Of a DNA stretch of 64,000 nt, positions 35,162-44,774 are shown one piece after another; position 1 is the first letter of the stretch; each line of letters opens with the position of its first letter. The position numbers and the translations under genes are program-made. The notes under the pieces are model-generated. The model did no database searches, was not told the DNA's origin, and saw only the letters and a list, made by a program, of their open reading frames with translations. This DNA comes from Xylanibacter oryzae DSM 17970 (GTDB lineage: Bacteria; Bacteroidota; Bacteroidia; Bacteroidales; Bacteroidaceae): contig NZ_KK073873.1 in the NCBI RefSeq assembly GCF_000585355.1, positions 1,965,703 to 2,029,702 on the forward strand, written 5' to 3'.

Positions 35162-35887
35162 CTATACAAGTATTTCCTTATTGAGTGAAGAATACAACAA
35201 AGGTATACTAAACCGGAACGTAGACCCATATCCCAGTTTTGACTGCACTCCTATACTGCCGCCTAACTTTTCGGCTATAGCTTTGCATATCGGTAAGCCA
35301 AGACCAAGACCCTGTGAAAACTGATCCAGTTTTTCAAATTTACCAAAAATTTTTTTCTGATTCTTTTTTGCTATGCCAATACCTGTATCTGTAACCAGTA
35401 CATTTAACATATCACCACCAACATTATAGTCGACTGTAATACTACCTGTTTGTGTAAACTTGTCGGCATTGAGTATCAAGGCTTTAAGTACTCGTATAAT
35501 ACTGTTCTTGTCCAAAGACACATAAAGAGGTTCATGCCTTATTATATTCAATCGTACATCGTCATGAATAATTCCCTTAATACTTTCAGACAAATCATGC
35601 AAAAAAGAACTTATGTCGAATGCTATTGGCTCTACCTGATATTCGCCACTTTCAAGAGCAGACATAAGAAGCATATTATCAATCATACGTACTAATAACT
35701 CTGTATTCTGGTGTATTATTTTAATAAATACCTTATGCTCCTCTGCCGTGACATCAGTATCAAGCAACTGCATAAATCCTATTATAGAATTTAAGGGTGT
35801 ACGTATTTCATGACTCATATTATGAAGAAAAGCAATCTTCATTTTTTCTACATTTTCTACTTCTGTTATTTTCTCTTTTATTCTCAT
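35162..35887 (-). CDS. Soluble histidine kinase core without a sensor domain
   Basis: 241 residues: a short start, then the dimerisation/phospho-acceptor helix (FLHNMSHEIRTPLNSI, His26) and a HATPase domain with N-box (LILNADKFTQTG), G1 (VTDTGIGI), F-box (FGKFEKLDQF), G2 (GLGLGLPI) and G3 (GYGSTFRFSIPL). All catalytic boxes are intact, but there is no membrane segment, PAS domain or receiver. It lies 77 nt downstream of, and on the same strand as, the pilus operon with no promoter box between them, so it may be co-transcribed. It could be the remnant of a larger hybrid kinase, or an orphan kinase receiving its signal from a partner. No response regulator is present in the window. Confidence 0.85.
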   Translation of the reverse strand: MRIKEKITEVENVEKMKIAFLHNMSHEIRTPLNSIIGFMQLLDTDVTAEEHKVFIKIIHQNTELLVRMIDNMLLMSALESGEYQVEPIAFDISSFLHDLSESIKGIIHDDVRLNIIRHEPLYVSLDKNSIIRVLKALILNADKFTQTGSITVDYNVGGDMLNVLVTDTGIGIAKKNQKKIFGKFEKLDQFSQGLGLGLPICKAIAEKLGGSIGVQSKLGYGSTFRFSIPLLYSSLNKEILV

Positions 35888-35964
35888 AATATTATTTTTT
35901 TGTGTGTTTATCGCGTTCAGTATATTATTTATTCATTATATAAAATTCTAAAGTCATGAATAGA

Positions 35965-37710
35965 CTAATATGCTAACACAGCCCTAACAAATAAGAGGGA
36001 GTAAGCCTTACTTGCATGGCAGACATAAACGAATGAAGGACCAAATGTAAACGTCACGGCGTCAGCAAGATCACACTCCGATGCTGACCAAAAACTACAT
36101 GCACCATTGCCATCGGTTGGTATCGAGTGTCCCCCTATAGCTGACAGTTTTGAATTCAATGCTGAAAAATAGGTTCCATCTAAATTGTCTATGATATTAA
36201 GGCCACCAATTACCGTATAAGCCTGAGCAAGCTTTATTGTTTTCTTCTGAGAATCTGTAAGGTTACTCAAATTTATTAAAACATCCAACCAATCGCCTGC
36301 TGTTGGAAGATACCAACCACTGTTTGTAAAGGATTTTGTTGTGCCATCATTATAGTTGTTGCAATAATACCATGCATAATTTGAGGACGTATTTATAAAT
36401 GATTGATTTACTAATGCATCATATACACTGCTTATATCATTAAAACAGTCCTTAAGGGTTGTGACATAAGGATGGCTAGTACGATCGGTATATGGTGAAT
36501 TGTTACCATCCGACCATTGACAATGGTCACTATAAGCCAATTCTCGCGCCAACACTTTACCATGGCGGCAACCGGCATCATATTGAGAACGTGTCAACTC
36601 CCTCGAATAGATGATGCCTAACGTCTGCCCTGACCTAAAGGTTGTACCATTTGTTCCGTCTGAGTAAAGATAGTTTCCTATCGGAGCATCACCTGTGTAT
36701 ATATCCATTCGTGTAGAGTATGGGGTATACGTTACCCTTAAATCATTTGTTCCACTCCCGGATATTGATATATTACAGTTATAATCATAGTTACGATAAA
36801 TATTAAAATCGGCATAATCTACGACTGGATTCGTCTCATTTGTTACACCTCCAAGATAAACACGATAGGTAGAACTCCAACCTGTTCCCCATCCTGTATC
36901 TCTTTTTGCATTTATCAATATGTAAGAAGCACCTGAAGGAGCATACGCACTTGTTCTTTGTTCTTCTGAAGTTGAAGAGGTATTTTTACCTGAAATATTC
37001 TCATAGACATAATAAGGACCTGCGGTAACTACACTGCCTGCTGATACAGCTGTAGTAACGGAGTTATAATTTAGTCCACTATAACCTGTAGTTGGATTAT
37101 TAGAATTAATCGGAGCAATAAAACATTCATTAGGAACATTACACAGCTGATAATCGGTTATTGTTATATCCTTTGCTGGAGTTATCGTAAATGTATATTT
37201 GCTATAAATCCGCTTAAGCGATACAGACTGTGCTACTGTTGATGTATTTATGTTTACGCCTGACGTTTCACCATACATTATACCTAATATTGATGCAGGA
37301 TCTGCTACAGGTTCTGTTACTTTAGCCCTCAACTCTGAGAGTGTACTTATACCATCAAGGTATGAACTGCTACCGGTATTTGCTATCGCACATATAGTAC
37401 AGTCATTACTAACCCTTACCGGTAAAGTAACCGAAGTTGGATTTGTTGAGTTATAGGTATTACCTATAAGATACCCCCGACTGTTGAAAACAAGTATTAT
37501 TACATTATATATAGCATCACTTATGGTTCGCGTAGCAGTTGTCTGAGTTTGCTTACTTATAGTCACCTTTAACGAAACCAGCCCAGACTGCATTTCTGAT
37601 ACATCCACAGAACTACATGATGATAATAAAATAAAAGCTATTATCATTGATAGACATACACTAAGTTTTATTGGATGTTCTTTTATATTAAGAACCTTAT
37701 TCATACTCAT
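35965..37710 (-). CDS. FimA/Mfa1-like pilin with lectin-like C-terminal domain (C2)
   Basis: 581 residues. The signal peptide ends in lipobox LSSC. Then comes a FimA/Mfa1-type N-terminal domain (TATRTISDAIYNVIILVFN, CTICAIANTGSSSYLDG, ILGIMYGET, KRIYSKYTFTI, YQLCNVPNECFIAP). The C-terminal half (about 350-581: IGNYLYSDGTNGT, GIIYSRELT, NSGWYLPTAGDWLDVL, SFWSASE, VRAVLAY) is the GWYLP-type domain. It is a close paralogue of the gene at 41816 over the whole length. The Thr-Arg site at about residue 60 resembles the arginine-specific processing site of type V pilins. Likely an adhesive tip or accessory pilin. It is the last pilus gene of the operon. Confidence 0.85.
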   Translation of the reverse strand: MSMNKVLNIKEHPIKLSVCLSMIIAFILLSSCSSVDVSEMQSGLVSLKVTISKQTQTTATRTISDAIYNVIILVFNSRGYLIGNTYNSTNPTSVTLPVRVSNDCTICAIANTGSSSYLDGISTLSELRAKVTEPVADPASILGIMYGETSGVNINTSTVAQSVSLKRIYSKYTFTITPAKDITITDYQLCNVPNECFIAPINSNNPTTGYSGLNYNSVTTAVSAGSVVTAGPYYVYENISGKNTSSTSEEQRTSAYAPSGASYILINAKRDTGWGTGWSSTYRVYLGGVTNETNPVVDYADFNIYRNYDYNCNISISGSGTNDLRVTYTPYSTRMDIYTGDAPIGNYLYSDGTNGTTFRSGQTLGIIYSRELTRSQYDAGCRHGKVLARELAYSDHCQWSDGNNSPYTDRTSHPYVTTLKDCFNDISSVYDALVNQSFINTSSNYAWYYCNNYNDGTTKSFTNSGWYLPTAGDWLDVLINLSNLTDSQKKTIKLAQAYTVIGGLNIIDNLDGTYFSALNSKLSAIGGHSIPTDGNGACSFWSASECDLADAVTFTFGPSFVYVCHASKAYSLLFVRAVLAY

Positions 37711-37728
37711 ATTATTTTCTATCTGAAA

Positions 37729-38652
37729 TTATGGAATTACTATATTTCTGATATATTCGTTCCATGGTATAACGCTCATTGTTATGTTTTTACTGTTAAA
37801 GTCTATTATCACCACTTTATTGTCACCTGAGCATAAGGATACATATTTCCCAGTTTCATCACGGTCTGCACTAATCAATAATTGTTGTGATGTTAAACCA
37901 GATATTCTGGATTCAGATTTTTTACCACTTTGACTTTTATATACAGAGACTGTTAAATGTTCGCCAATCATACTAGGTAATGAACGAACGGCATCAGTAA
38001 CAAGTTGATCGTCCATATCAAATTTGAATTTTGGACTATATGTTATAGAATCACCTTTACTTTCGCCCGTAAATGACATAAAATTGCGGAATCCGGAAAG
38101 TACTACTCTATATGGACCTTCCCCAAAGGTTTCTTTCAACTGGCGAATTACCACTCTTACTGTTACAGGCTTATTAATCAGAACTATATTAGCCCAGGTT
38201 ATATTATTTACAGACTTATGTGAAGTATAATTGTATACGCCGTAATATAGAGATGATGGCAATATATATTGTTCTTTAACTGAATCGTACTTTACACCTG
38301 TCGCCATTGAACCTATATCATCTCCCTCATCAGGAGTATGCATAACTAAACTGTCTTTTTCTGAAGTGCCTATCATTACCAGAGATACAGAATCCATTCT
38401 ACTATCATAGTTTAAAAGATATTTTCCATCTGGTTCGGCTGTAACTATTCGTTCAAATTTTCCATTTTTGAACAGATATGCGCGGAGATTAATCATTAAA
38501 TTCAACGGCAGTACTTTGCCAGTACTATCTTTAGAGGATACGCTCACATAGCACATTATACAGTTAGCGTTGTTATCATCAATACAGGATACAATGGCTA
38601 TTATTATAAGGCAACATGCTAGTAACTTATTGAAATATCCTATTTTCATCAT
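37729..38652 (-). CDS. FimB/Mfa2-like pilus anchor lipoprotein
   Basis: 307 residues with a signal peptide and lipobox (IVSC). The layout fits the FimB/Mfa2 family: an N-terminal beta-domain (LPLNLMINLRAYLFKNGKF), a central segment (SLYYGVYNYTSH, NKPVTVRVVIRQLKETFG) and a C-terminal beta-domain ending DFNSKNITMSVIPWNEYI. There is no Thr-Arg processing site near the lipobox, as expected for an anchor that stays lipidated. Anchor subunits sit at the base of type V pili and terminate assembly. It is the only such gene in the window, between pilin B2 and C2, so it probably serves all pilin paralogues of this operon. Confidence 0.72.
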   Translation of the reverse strand: MMKIGYFNKLLACCLIIIAIVSCIDDNNANCIMCYVSVSSKDSTGKVLPLNLMINLRAYLFKNGKFERIVTAEPDGKYLLNYDSRMDSVSLVMIGTSEKDSLVMHTPDEGDDIGSMATGVKYDSVKEQYILPSSLYYGVYNYTSHKSVNNITWANIVLINKPVTVRVVIRQLKETFGEGPYRVVLSGFRNFMSFTGESKGDSITYSPKFKFDMDDQLVTDAVRSLPSMIGEHLTVSVYKSQSGKKSESRISGLTSQQLLISADRDETGKYVSLCSGDNKVVIIDFNSKNITMSVIPWNEYIRNIVIP

Positions 38653-38675
38653 AAGGAAACATTTTCTATCAAAAA

Positions 38676-39833
38676 TTATTTTATTACAACTGTCTGACTA
38701 TTGGTTGCCCAATCTGTAACAGTAAAGGTTACTGTAGCTGTTGATGGTACTATATTCTGAGAAGGATCAGTAAGACCACGGCCCTTAATAGTTACGCTCA
38801 ATGAATATATATTATTGGCCTTTATTACGTCATTATCTGTCGTTATTGATTCTTCAGACATAACATCATCGTTTATTATTATAGGATAATACAGTATTGT
38901 ACCCGTATCACTGCTATTTGTCTTGAAACGACCCTTTATTACAAGTTTTGTAGGATTTGTTGAGGAATGAGGAAATACATAAAAGTAATATGGAGTTGAT
39001 GATGTAACGTATGGTGATGTTGAGAGTGTCAAGGCACCACTACTCAGATATGCGAAACTGTTTAGATTTGCATTTATGGCACCACTCGCATTTGTCTGTT
39101 CACATTTTCCAACGGTTTCCGATTCTGCAAGAGAGGCTGACTGACTTGGAGTACCACCATAGCTACAGATATCATTTACGTTATACATAAATATCTCATT
39201 AACAATGAATGACGCATTAGGATATGAACTCTGAGAGAAATCAGATGTCAATGAGTTAAGATCTATACGGGCTACAAGACGACAAAGAGGCACATTTACT
39301 GTAGATGTATTTGAAGAGGCAAACGAACTGAAACAATTATCAACCTCACCGAACATTGGTAGTCCTGTCATTTTTTGAGCGTTTGCTGTATTGCAAGCTG
39401 TATTTGACTGTGCATCTGCACTTGTTGTATAACTTAAATCAGCTGTTAATGCCTTAAAATCTGTCATTGATTTACATGCTGTAAATGCGGTCTTGTCTGC
39501 TGCTGCATTAGTAGTATTGGCAGCAACAAGTATGTTGCGAGACTGAGTTGTAGTTGATATAGACGTCTCTGACTTAGTGTCTATCGTAACTTTGCCTTGG
39601 TTGCCATCAAAAAGTCCTACATAAAATGCAGTTACCTTTCCCTCGCCATCACCATAGGTAAAAGCTTGGTTTGGGAGTGCAGTTGTAGATGAAGAACGTG
39701 TCTTAAGACCTAGATTCAAATTAACGATAGCGGGACTACCGGAAGTTTCACCATTTCCGGTGTCTGAAGATGTACATGATGTCATCATTAATAATGACAT
39801 CATTACTGCAATAAATACATAATTTTTATTCAT
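38676..39833 (-). CDS. FimA/Mfa1-like stalk pilin (B2)
   Basis: 385 residues. Signal peptide with lipobox TSC (MNKNYVFIAVMMSLLMMTSC), then LKTRSSST, the Thr-Arg processing-like site. The N-terminal pilin domain (FYVGLFDGNQGKVTIDT, ILVAANTTN) is followed by a C-terminal domain (VARIDLNSL, YFYVFPHSSTNPTKLVIKG) and the end VTDWATNSQTVVIK, typical of polymerising FimA/Mfa1 pilins with a donor strand at the C-terminus. No lectin-like domain is attached. It is a paralogue of the gene at 43605. Likely the major repeating subunit of a pilus. Confidence 0.82.
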   Translation of the reverse strand: MNKNYVFIAVMMSLLMMTSCTSSDTGNGETSGSPAIVNLNLGLKTRSSSTTALPNQAFTYGDGEGKVTAFYVGLFDGNQGKVTIDTKSETSISTTTQSRNILVAANTTNAAADKTAFTACKSMTDFKALTADLSYTTSADAQSNTACNTANAQKMTGLPMFGEVDNCFSSFASSNTSTVNVPLCRLVARIDLNSLTSDFSQSSYPNASFIVNEIFMYNVNDICSYGGTPSQSASLAESETVGKCEQTNASGAINANLNSFAYLSSGALTLSTSPYVTSSTPYYFYVFPHSSTNPTKLVIKGRFKTNSSDTGTILYYPIIINDDVMSEESITTDNDVIKANNIYSLSVTIKGRGLTDPSQNIVPSTATVTFTVTDWATNSQTVVIK

Positions 39834-39896
39834 AATCTCTTGTTTTTATAATTAATTTCATTTATTATCACGTTTTTATAATTTTATTTTAATAAA

Positions 39897-41693
39897 TCAG
39901 AAAGCCAAGACAGGACGTGCATAGAAACCATCAACCTTAGCAATAGAGCCTAGAGCCAGATTATCATCGCTGCCGAATAGTGTTCTGTAGGCATAGCCCG
40001 TATTAAACTCAGAAGAACACCAGTAAGACTCATTATTTCCTGAAAACGCATCATAATTATTACTTCCGGCTTTGCTCATCGCTGTATTTAGAGCATTCGC
40101 ACAAGCTGTTGACTCACCAGACCAATATAAATAACCACCTGTTCTACCATCATTAAATGAACTTGACATACCGCCCAAATTTATACAGATCTGATACCAT
40201 TGACCAATGCTTGGAAGATACCAGCCACTGGTTCCGCTAGGTATTGGAATAGTTGACTTAAATGTGGTAGCTGCTGCATATGCTGCCGGGTAATTACTAT
40301 CATTTATTTTCCCTGTATAGGTAAATCCATCATAATCAGTAATATTTAAGGTCGTATTAGCACTACCTGTAAGGTTTGTATTTCCAGGTCCCCAGATAAC
40401 ACCTGTACCTGCATTCTTCAATGCCATGGCATAACCATGTATAAAACCATTTGTATTATCTGTCGCACTTGTGGTTGTACTAAAAACTATTGCCACAGGA
40501 GTTTTACCCGAAATAAGCGTACTGCTGTATGAACCGTCTGAATAAAATATATCACCTATTTTGGGACCAAAATATGATGGGACCATTGCTTTTGTAAAAT
40601 CAGTTACGCTAGTGGTTACAGTAACATTTGTCGGTATAAGTTCATCTGACACATTAGGAACACCTGTTCCATTCAATGTTACAGCCATGCTGTAAGTAGT
40701 ATTCTGACTTATCTTTGAATCACCGGTACCTTCTGTTATGTTAGATAGTATATTGCCATTAGCTCTACTATTTATAGTTATTGGATAGTATGTGTAATAT
40801 GTAATACCACTATTTGTGGTAAATTGACCTTTAATTACAAGTTTTGTAGGATTATCACTGTCGTGTGGAAACACATAGAAATAATATGGACCACTATAAG
40901 TACTGATTATTCCGCTACCAAGATATAAAGTATTTATATTAGATGTTATATATTCTCCACTTACATTGCCGGTAGCAGTCTTCGAATTCCAATTTGTAAG
41001 TTGATTATTAGCATTATACATAAAGATCTCTGTCGGAGTAAAACTACAACCGGAAGAAGGGCCACTAAAATCTGTTGTAAGTCCGGTTATGGCTACACGC
41101 GATATGACACGAGTCAGGTTAGCTGTTGTGCTTAATATGGTATTAGATAACCAGTGAAGTGGTTGCACCGGCGACATCATTGGGAGTGCTTTCATATTCT
41201 GTGAGTTTGCTGTTGTGACCCATGTTTTAACCTTTCCGTCTACGGATGTAGTATAGCCCAAATCAATAGATGCAGTGTAGAAATCGCTAATCGTATATTT
41301 ACCGGAGAAAGCACCCGAGGGGATATTTGCGAATACAAGTATTTGTGTTGCATCCTTACGTGTCATTATCGTTTCGGTAGTACCTGATATATAATCATAT
41401 TCATGAATAGTAACAAGATTACCGTCTGAATTAAACAAAGCCGCACATATATGATTTAGAGTTTTTTCATTACCGCCCGGAGTTCCTCCATTATCAGTAG
41501 GAAGAGGACCATTTGCACGAGTTTTGTTACTATCATTTTCTGACTTATTAGATGTTAGAGACAGATGGATAAATGCATTTTCTGAAAAATCTGATCCAGG
41601 CGTAAGAGCCTCAGAGGTACATGAGCCAAGCAATATACATAATACTAATAGTTTTGATATATAGTATATATTTTTCATTTTATATGTTTTCAT
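39897..41693 (-). CDS. FimA/Mfa1-like pilin with lectin-like C-terminal domain (A2)
   Basis: 598 residues from the first ATG. The ATG at 41678 (MKNIYYISKLL) matches its paralogue better and may be the true start. Lipobox GSC, then NKTRANGPLPTDNGG, the Thr-Arg-Ala site. The pilin domains (HICAALFNSDGNLVTIHEYD, QILVFANIPSG, YYFYVFPHDSDNPTKLVIKG) lead to a C-terminal GWYLPS-type domain from about 385 (IGDIFYSDGSYSS, HGYAMALK, SGWYLPSIGQWYQI, YWCSSEFN, YARPVLAF). It pairs with the gene at 44775 at full length. Likely a tip adhesin of the type V pilus. It lies between C1 and B2 in the duplicated operon. Confidence 0.85.
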   Translation of the reverse strand: MKTYKMKNIYYISKLLVLCILLGSCTSEALTPGSDFSENAFIHLSLTSNKSENDSNKTRANGPLPTDNGGTPGGNEKTLNHICAALFNSDGNLVTIHEYDYISGTTETIMTRKDATQILVFANIPSGAFSGKYTISDFYTASIDLGYTTSVDGKVKTWVTTANSQNMKALPMMSPVQPLHWLSNTILSTTANLTRVISRVAITGLTTDFSGPSSGCSFTPTEIFMYNANNQLTNWNSKTATGNVSGEYITSNINTLYLGSGIISTYSGPYYFYVFPHDSDNPTKLVIKGQFTTNSGITYYTYYPITINSRANGNILSNITEGTGDSKISQNTTYSMAVTLNGTGVPNVSDELIPTNVTVTTSVTDFTKAMVPSYFGPKIGDIFYSDGSYSSTLISGKTPVAIVFSTTTSATDNTNGFIHGYAMALKNAGTGVIWGPGNTNLTGSANTTLNITDYDGFTYTGKINDSNYPAAYAAATTFKSTIPIPSGTSGWYLPSIGQWYQICINLGGMSSSFNDGRTGGYLYWSGESTACANALNTAMSKAGSNNYDAFSGNNESYWCSSEFNTGYAYRTLFGSDDNLALGSIAKVDGFYARPVLAF

Positions 41694-41815
41694 CCATTCT
41701 TATAACATCAATATTCTAAAAGCAATGCCATCGTACATTTATTTTTATGTCAAAAGGCTTTATTTTACTGATCTTTCATTTTCTAAAAACTTAAAGTTTT
41801 AAATTGATAAATCGA

Positions 41816-43564
41816 TTAATATGCTAGTACTGCCCTAGCATAGTTGATGGTGAGATTCTTATTGTTGTAGCCCAAGTAGATACGAGCACTGTTGAACATG
41901 AACCTCAGAGCGCCATTAGTGTCGTGCTCAGACGCAGTGTAAAAACTAAATGCACCTGTATTAAGACTAATTTTATCTCCACCGGCATTTAACAGTTTTG
42001 TATTCAAGTTATCAAAATACGTACTTGCTGGCAGATTCAATATTATATCATTATTAATACCTATTGTACTTGTACGCATACCCTTTATTGTTGTATACTG
42101 ATCAGCAGTCCATGTGCCTAAATTCTCCATCACATCCCACCAATCACCTCCACTTGGAAGATACCAACCTGTATTCGTAAATGACTTTGTTATACCGTCA
42201 TTGTAAGTATGGCAATAATACCATGCGTTATTTGATTGTGAATCAGCCATACCCTTATCTAGAGTACCGACATATCCACTAGCTATATCTTCATACGTTG
42301 CCTTCATAGTTGTACAAAAAACAGGTGGATTACTTGTTTGAAATTCACCTGACCAATTACAACAGGCTCCTCCATTTGCATTTTTAAGAGCAAGAACCTT
42401 TCCATGACGGCAACCATCTACATTATATTGTTCAAAATTAAGTTCATTCGAATAGATTATTCCTACAGTCTGCCCTGATTTAAATGTGGTTCCGGATGTT
42501 CCATCTGAATAAAGATAGTTTCCTATGATGGCATCACCTGTATAGATATCTGTACGTGTAGTATATGGGGAATACGTTACACGGATATCATTTATTCCAC
42601 TACCAGATATTGATACATTACAATTATAATTGTAATTACGATAGATATTAAAATCGGTGCAATCTAAAACAGGAGATATGTCATTAGTCACACCTCCAAG
42701 ATATATACGATAGGTTGACTTCCAACCAGTTCCCCATCCAGCATCTCTTTTTGCATTTATCAATATATAAGAAGCACAGGATGGGGCATTAGCACTTGTT
42801 CGTTGTTCTGATGCCGTTAAAGAGTTATTATTACCGGCCAGATTCTCAAGTACATAGTAAGGGCCGGCTGTAACTACACCACCGGAAGAGACCAATGTCG
42901 TAACAGGACTATAATTTATACCACTATAACCTGTAGTCGGATTACTTGAACTATCCGGAGCAATAAAGCATTCATTAGGGACATTACATAATTGATAATC
43001 TGTTATCGTTATCTCTTTTGACGGAGTTATCGTAAATGTGTACTTACTGTAAATACGCTTAAGTAACACTGACTGCGCAGCTGTCGAGTTCGTTATTGTC
43101 ACGTTGGGTGTTTCACCATACATTATACCCAATGTTGATGCAGGGTCTGATACAGGTGCCGTAACCTTTGCTCTCAACTTTGCAAGCGTACTTATACCAT
43201 CAAGATAGGAACTACTGCCTGTATTTGCTACTGCACATATTGTACAGCCTGCACTAACCCTTACTGGCAATGTAACAGAAGTTGGACTAGTTGATGTATA
43301 AGCACTGCCTATCAGATTGCCCTGACCATCAAATACAAGGATATCTATGTTATCAATGGCATCACTTATAGCTCGTGTAACTATTGTAGGGCTTTGCCTG
43401 CTTATATTTACAGTCAGCGATACATGGTCGGAAGAAATTTCTGGGATATCTACAGAACTGCATGATGGTAAAGACATACAAGCCATCAAAAACAATAAAT
43501 ATGAACAATGCCTTATTATATGTTTTTTGATATTTTGCAATTCTCTCAATATAAACTTCTTCAT
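41816..43564 (-). CDS. FimA/Mfa1-like pilin with lectin-like C-terminal domain (C1)
   Basis: 582 residues. Lipobox PSC, then IVTRAISDAIDNIDILVFD with the Thr-Arg-Ala site. It shares long identical stretches with the gene at 35965 (CTICAVANTGSSSYLDGIST, YQLCNVPNECFIAP, SGINDIRVTYSPY), and the same C-terminal domain (IGNYLYSDGTSGT, TGWYLPSGGDWWDVM, ARAVLAY). The two are copies from the duplication of an A-B-C unit. No Mfa2-like gene lies beside this copy. Likely tip or accessory pilin on the cell surface. It is followed by A2 after about 120 nt, the largest internal gap of the operon. Confidence 0.85.
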   Translation of the reverse strand: MKKFILRELQNIKKHIIRHCSYLLFLMACMSLPSCSSVDIPEISSDHVSLTVNISRQSPTIVTRAISDAIDNIDILVFDGQGNLIGSAYTSTSPTSVTLPVRVSAGCTICAVANTGSSSYLDGISTLAKLRAKVTAPVSDPASTLGIMYGETPNVTITNSTAAQSVLLKRIYSKYTFTITPSKEITITDYQLCNVPNECFIAPDSSSNPTTGYSGINYSPVTTLVSSGGVVTAGPYYVLENLAGNNNSLTASEQRTSANAPSCASYILINAKRDAGWGTGWKSTYRIYLGGVTNDISPVLDCTDFNIYRNYNYNCNVSISGSGINDIRVTYSPYTTRTDIYTGDAIIGNYLYSDGTSGTTFKSGQTVGIIYSNELNFEQYNVDGCRHGKVLALKNANGGACCNWSGEFQTSNPPVFCTTMKATYEDIASGYVGTLDKGMADSQSNNAWYYCHTYNDGITKSFTNTGWYLPSGGDWWDVMENLGTWTADQYTTIKGMRTSTIGINNDIILNLPASTYFDNLNTKLLNAGGDKISLNTGAFSFYTASEHDTNGALRFMFNSARIYLGYNNKNLTINYARAVLAY

Positions 43565-43604
43565 ATATATTAAACTATTTCATCAGAAAAAACTCTTATC
43601 AGCA

Positions 43605-44714
43605 CTATTTTACAGTTACAATCTGTTGATATGATGTCCACCCATTAACAAGCATCTGAACTGTGGCTGAAGACGGGTTTATTTCGTCTGTTACATGATC
43701 CACCCCTCTACCATTTATCACTATACTTATTGCATAGTAATGGTTCATCAACACTTTAGAGTCATCTGTCTGTGCTGAATTTATATATGTACTACCACCA
43801 TCAAGACTTATACGTGTATTACTTTGATACTTATTTATAACAATTGGATAGTAAACCGTCACAGCTGTACCACCACTAGGAGTGAAAGTACCCTTTATTA
43901 CGAGTTTTGTAGGAGCGGATGTTGTGTTAGGAAAAGCATAAAAAGTATAAATAGTCGGCGTTGCAGGATTATAAGAGGCAATAGCACCGCTGCTCAGATA
44001 TGAAGTATTAGTTGCAGTAAAGGCGCAACTTGCGTCCGAACTTTCACCTGATGCAGGAACACTTCCCGTTGCTCCATCTAGGGTACAGGTGGTATTCGCA
44101 TTATAAAGGAAAACCTCTTTGGGTACAAAAGTAGCACCTTCATAACCTGTATTGCTAAAATTACTGCTTATTGAGGATGATTGTACCTTATATACAAGGT
44201 GGTCTAGATTTACCGTTGGAGTTGCCGAATTATTCGAAAAAGAAAGAGTAGTATTGCCATACATTGGCAGTTTCTTGGCATCCTGACTGTTATAAGTCTG
44301 TACATTTGATGTAGTGTTAGCCAACAAAGTAGTGACACCTTCAAAAAGGTTTCTCTTTGTTACACTTGCAAAATCGGTTTGCGCAGAACTAACATTTGCA
44401 GACACACTTATCTGAGAGGCCTGAGTTGTAGTATTTATTTGGGGTTTGCTCGTACTTACATAGCTGTCGAAATGCTGAACATCTCCGATTTTAGCCCCAC
44501 TGGCATCAAAGGCACAGGCATACCCGCCATTTATCGTTTTTTCATCATTTGTAGGATCTGTTGTTACACGAGTCAAACTGCTTGTGTTTAAATTAAGATA
44601 AACTTTTGCCGGACAAGCATTTGGATCCACATTGTCTTCTTTATCAGAAGAGGTACATGACATCAGCGTTATGACAGACATGAGCACTGCGATAACTAAA
44701 TAATTTTTATTCAT
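43605..44714 (-). CDS. FimA/Mfa1-like stalk pilin (B1)
   Basis: 369 residues. Signal peptide with lipobox MSC (MNKNYLVIAVLMSVITLMSC), nearly the same as B2. SSLTRVTTD carries the Thr-Arg site. The pilin body (YACAFDASGAKIGDVQHFD, ISVSANVSS, IYTFYAFPNTTSAPTKLVIK, YPIVINKY) ends VNGWTSYQQIVTVK, the donor-strand-like end of polymerising pilins. It pairs with the gene at 38676 but differs strongly in the central region, so the two copies could yield antigenically distinct stalks. It lies 40 nt upstream of C1. Confidence 0.82.
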   Translation of the reverse strand: MNKNYLVIAVLMSVITLMSCTSSDKEDNVDPNACPAKVYLNLNTSSLTRVTTDPTNDEKTINGGYACAFDASGAKIGDVQHFDSYVSTSKPQINTTTQASQISVSANVSSAQTDFASVTKRNLFEGVTTLLANTTSNVQTYNSQDAKKLPMYGNTTLSFSNNSATPTVNLDHLVYKVQSSSISSNFSNTGYEGATFVPKEVFLYNANTTCTLDGATGSVPASGESSDASCAFTATNTSYLSSGAIASYNPATPTIYTFYAFPNTTSAPTKLVIKGTFTPSGGTAVTVYYPIVINKYQSNTRISLDGGSTYINSAQTDDSKVLMNHYYAISIVINGRGVDHVTDEINPSSATVQMLVNGWTSYQQIVTVK

Positions 44715-44774
44715 AATCTCTAATTTTAATTAATTGTATTTTAAAATCTTATTCTCTATATATTAACAAATAGG

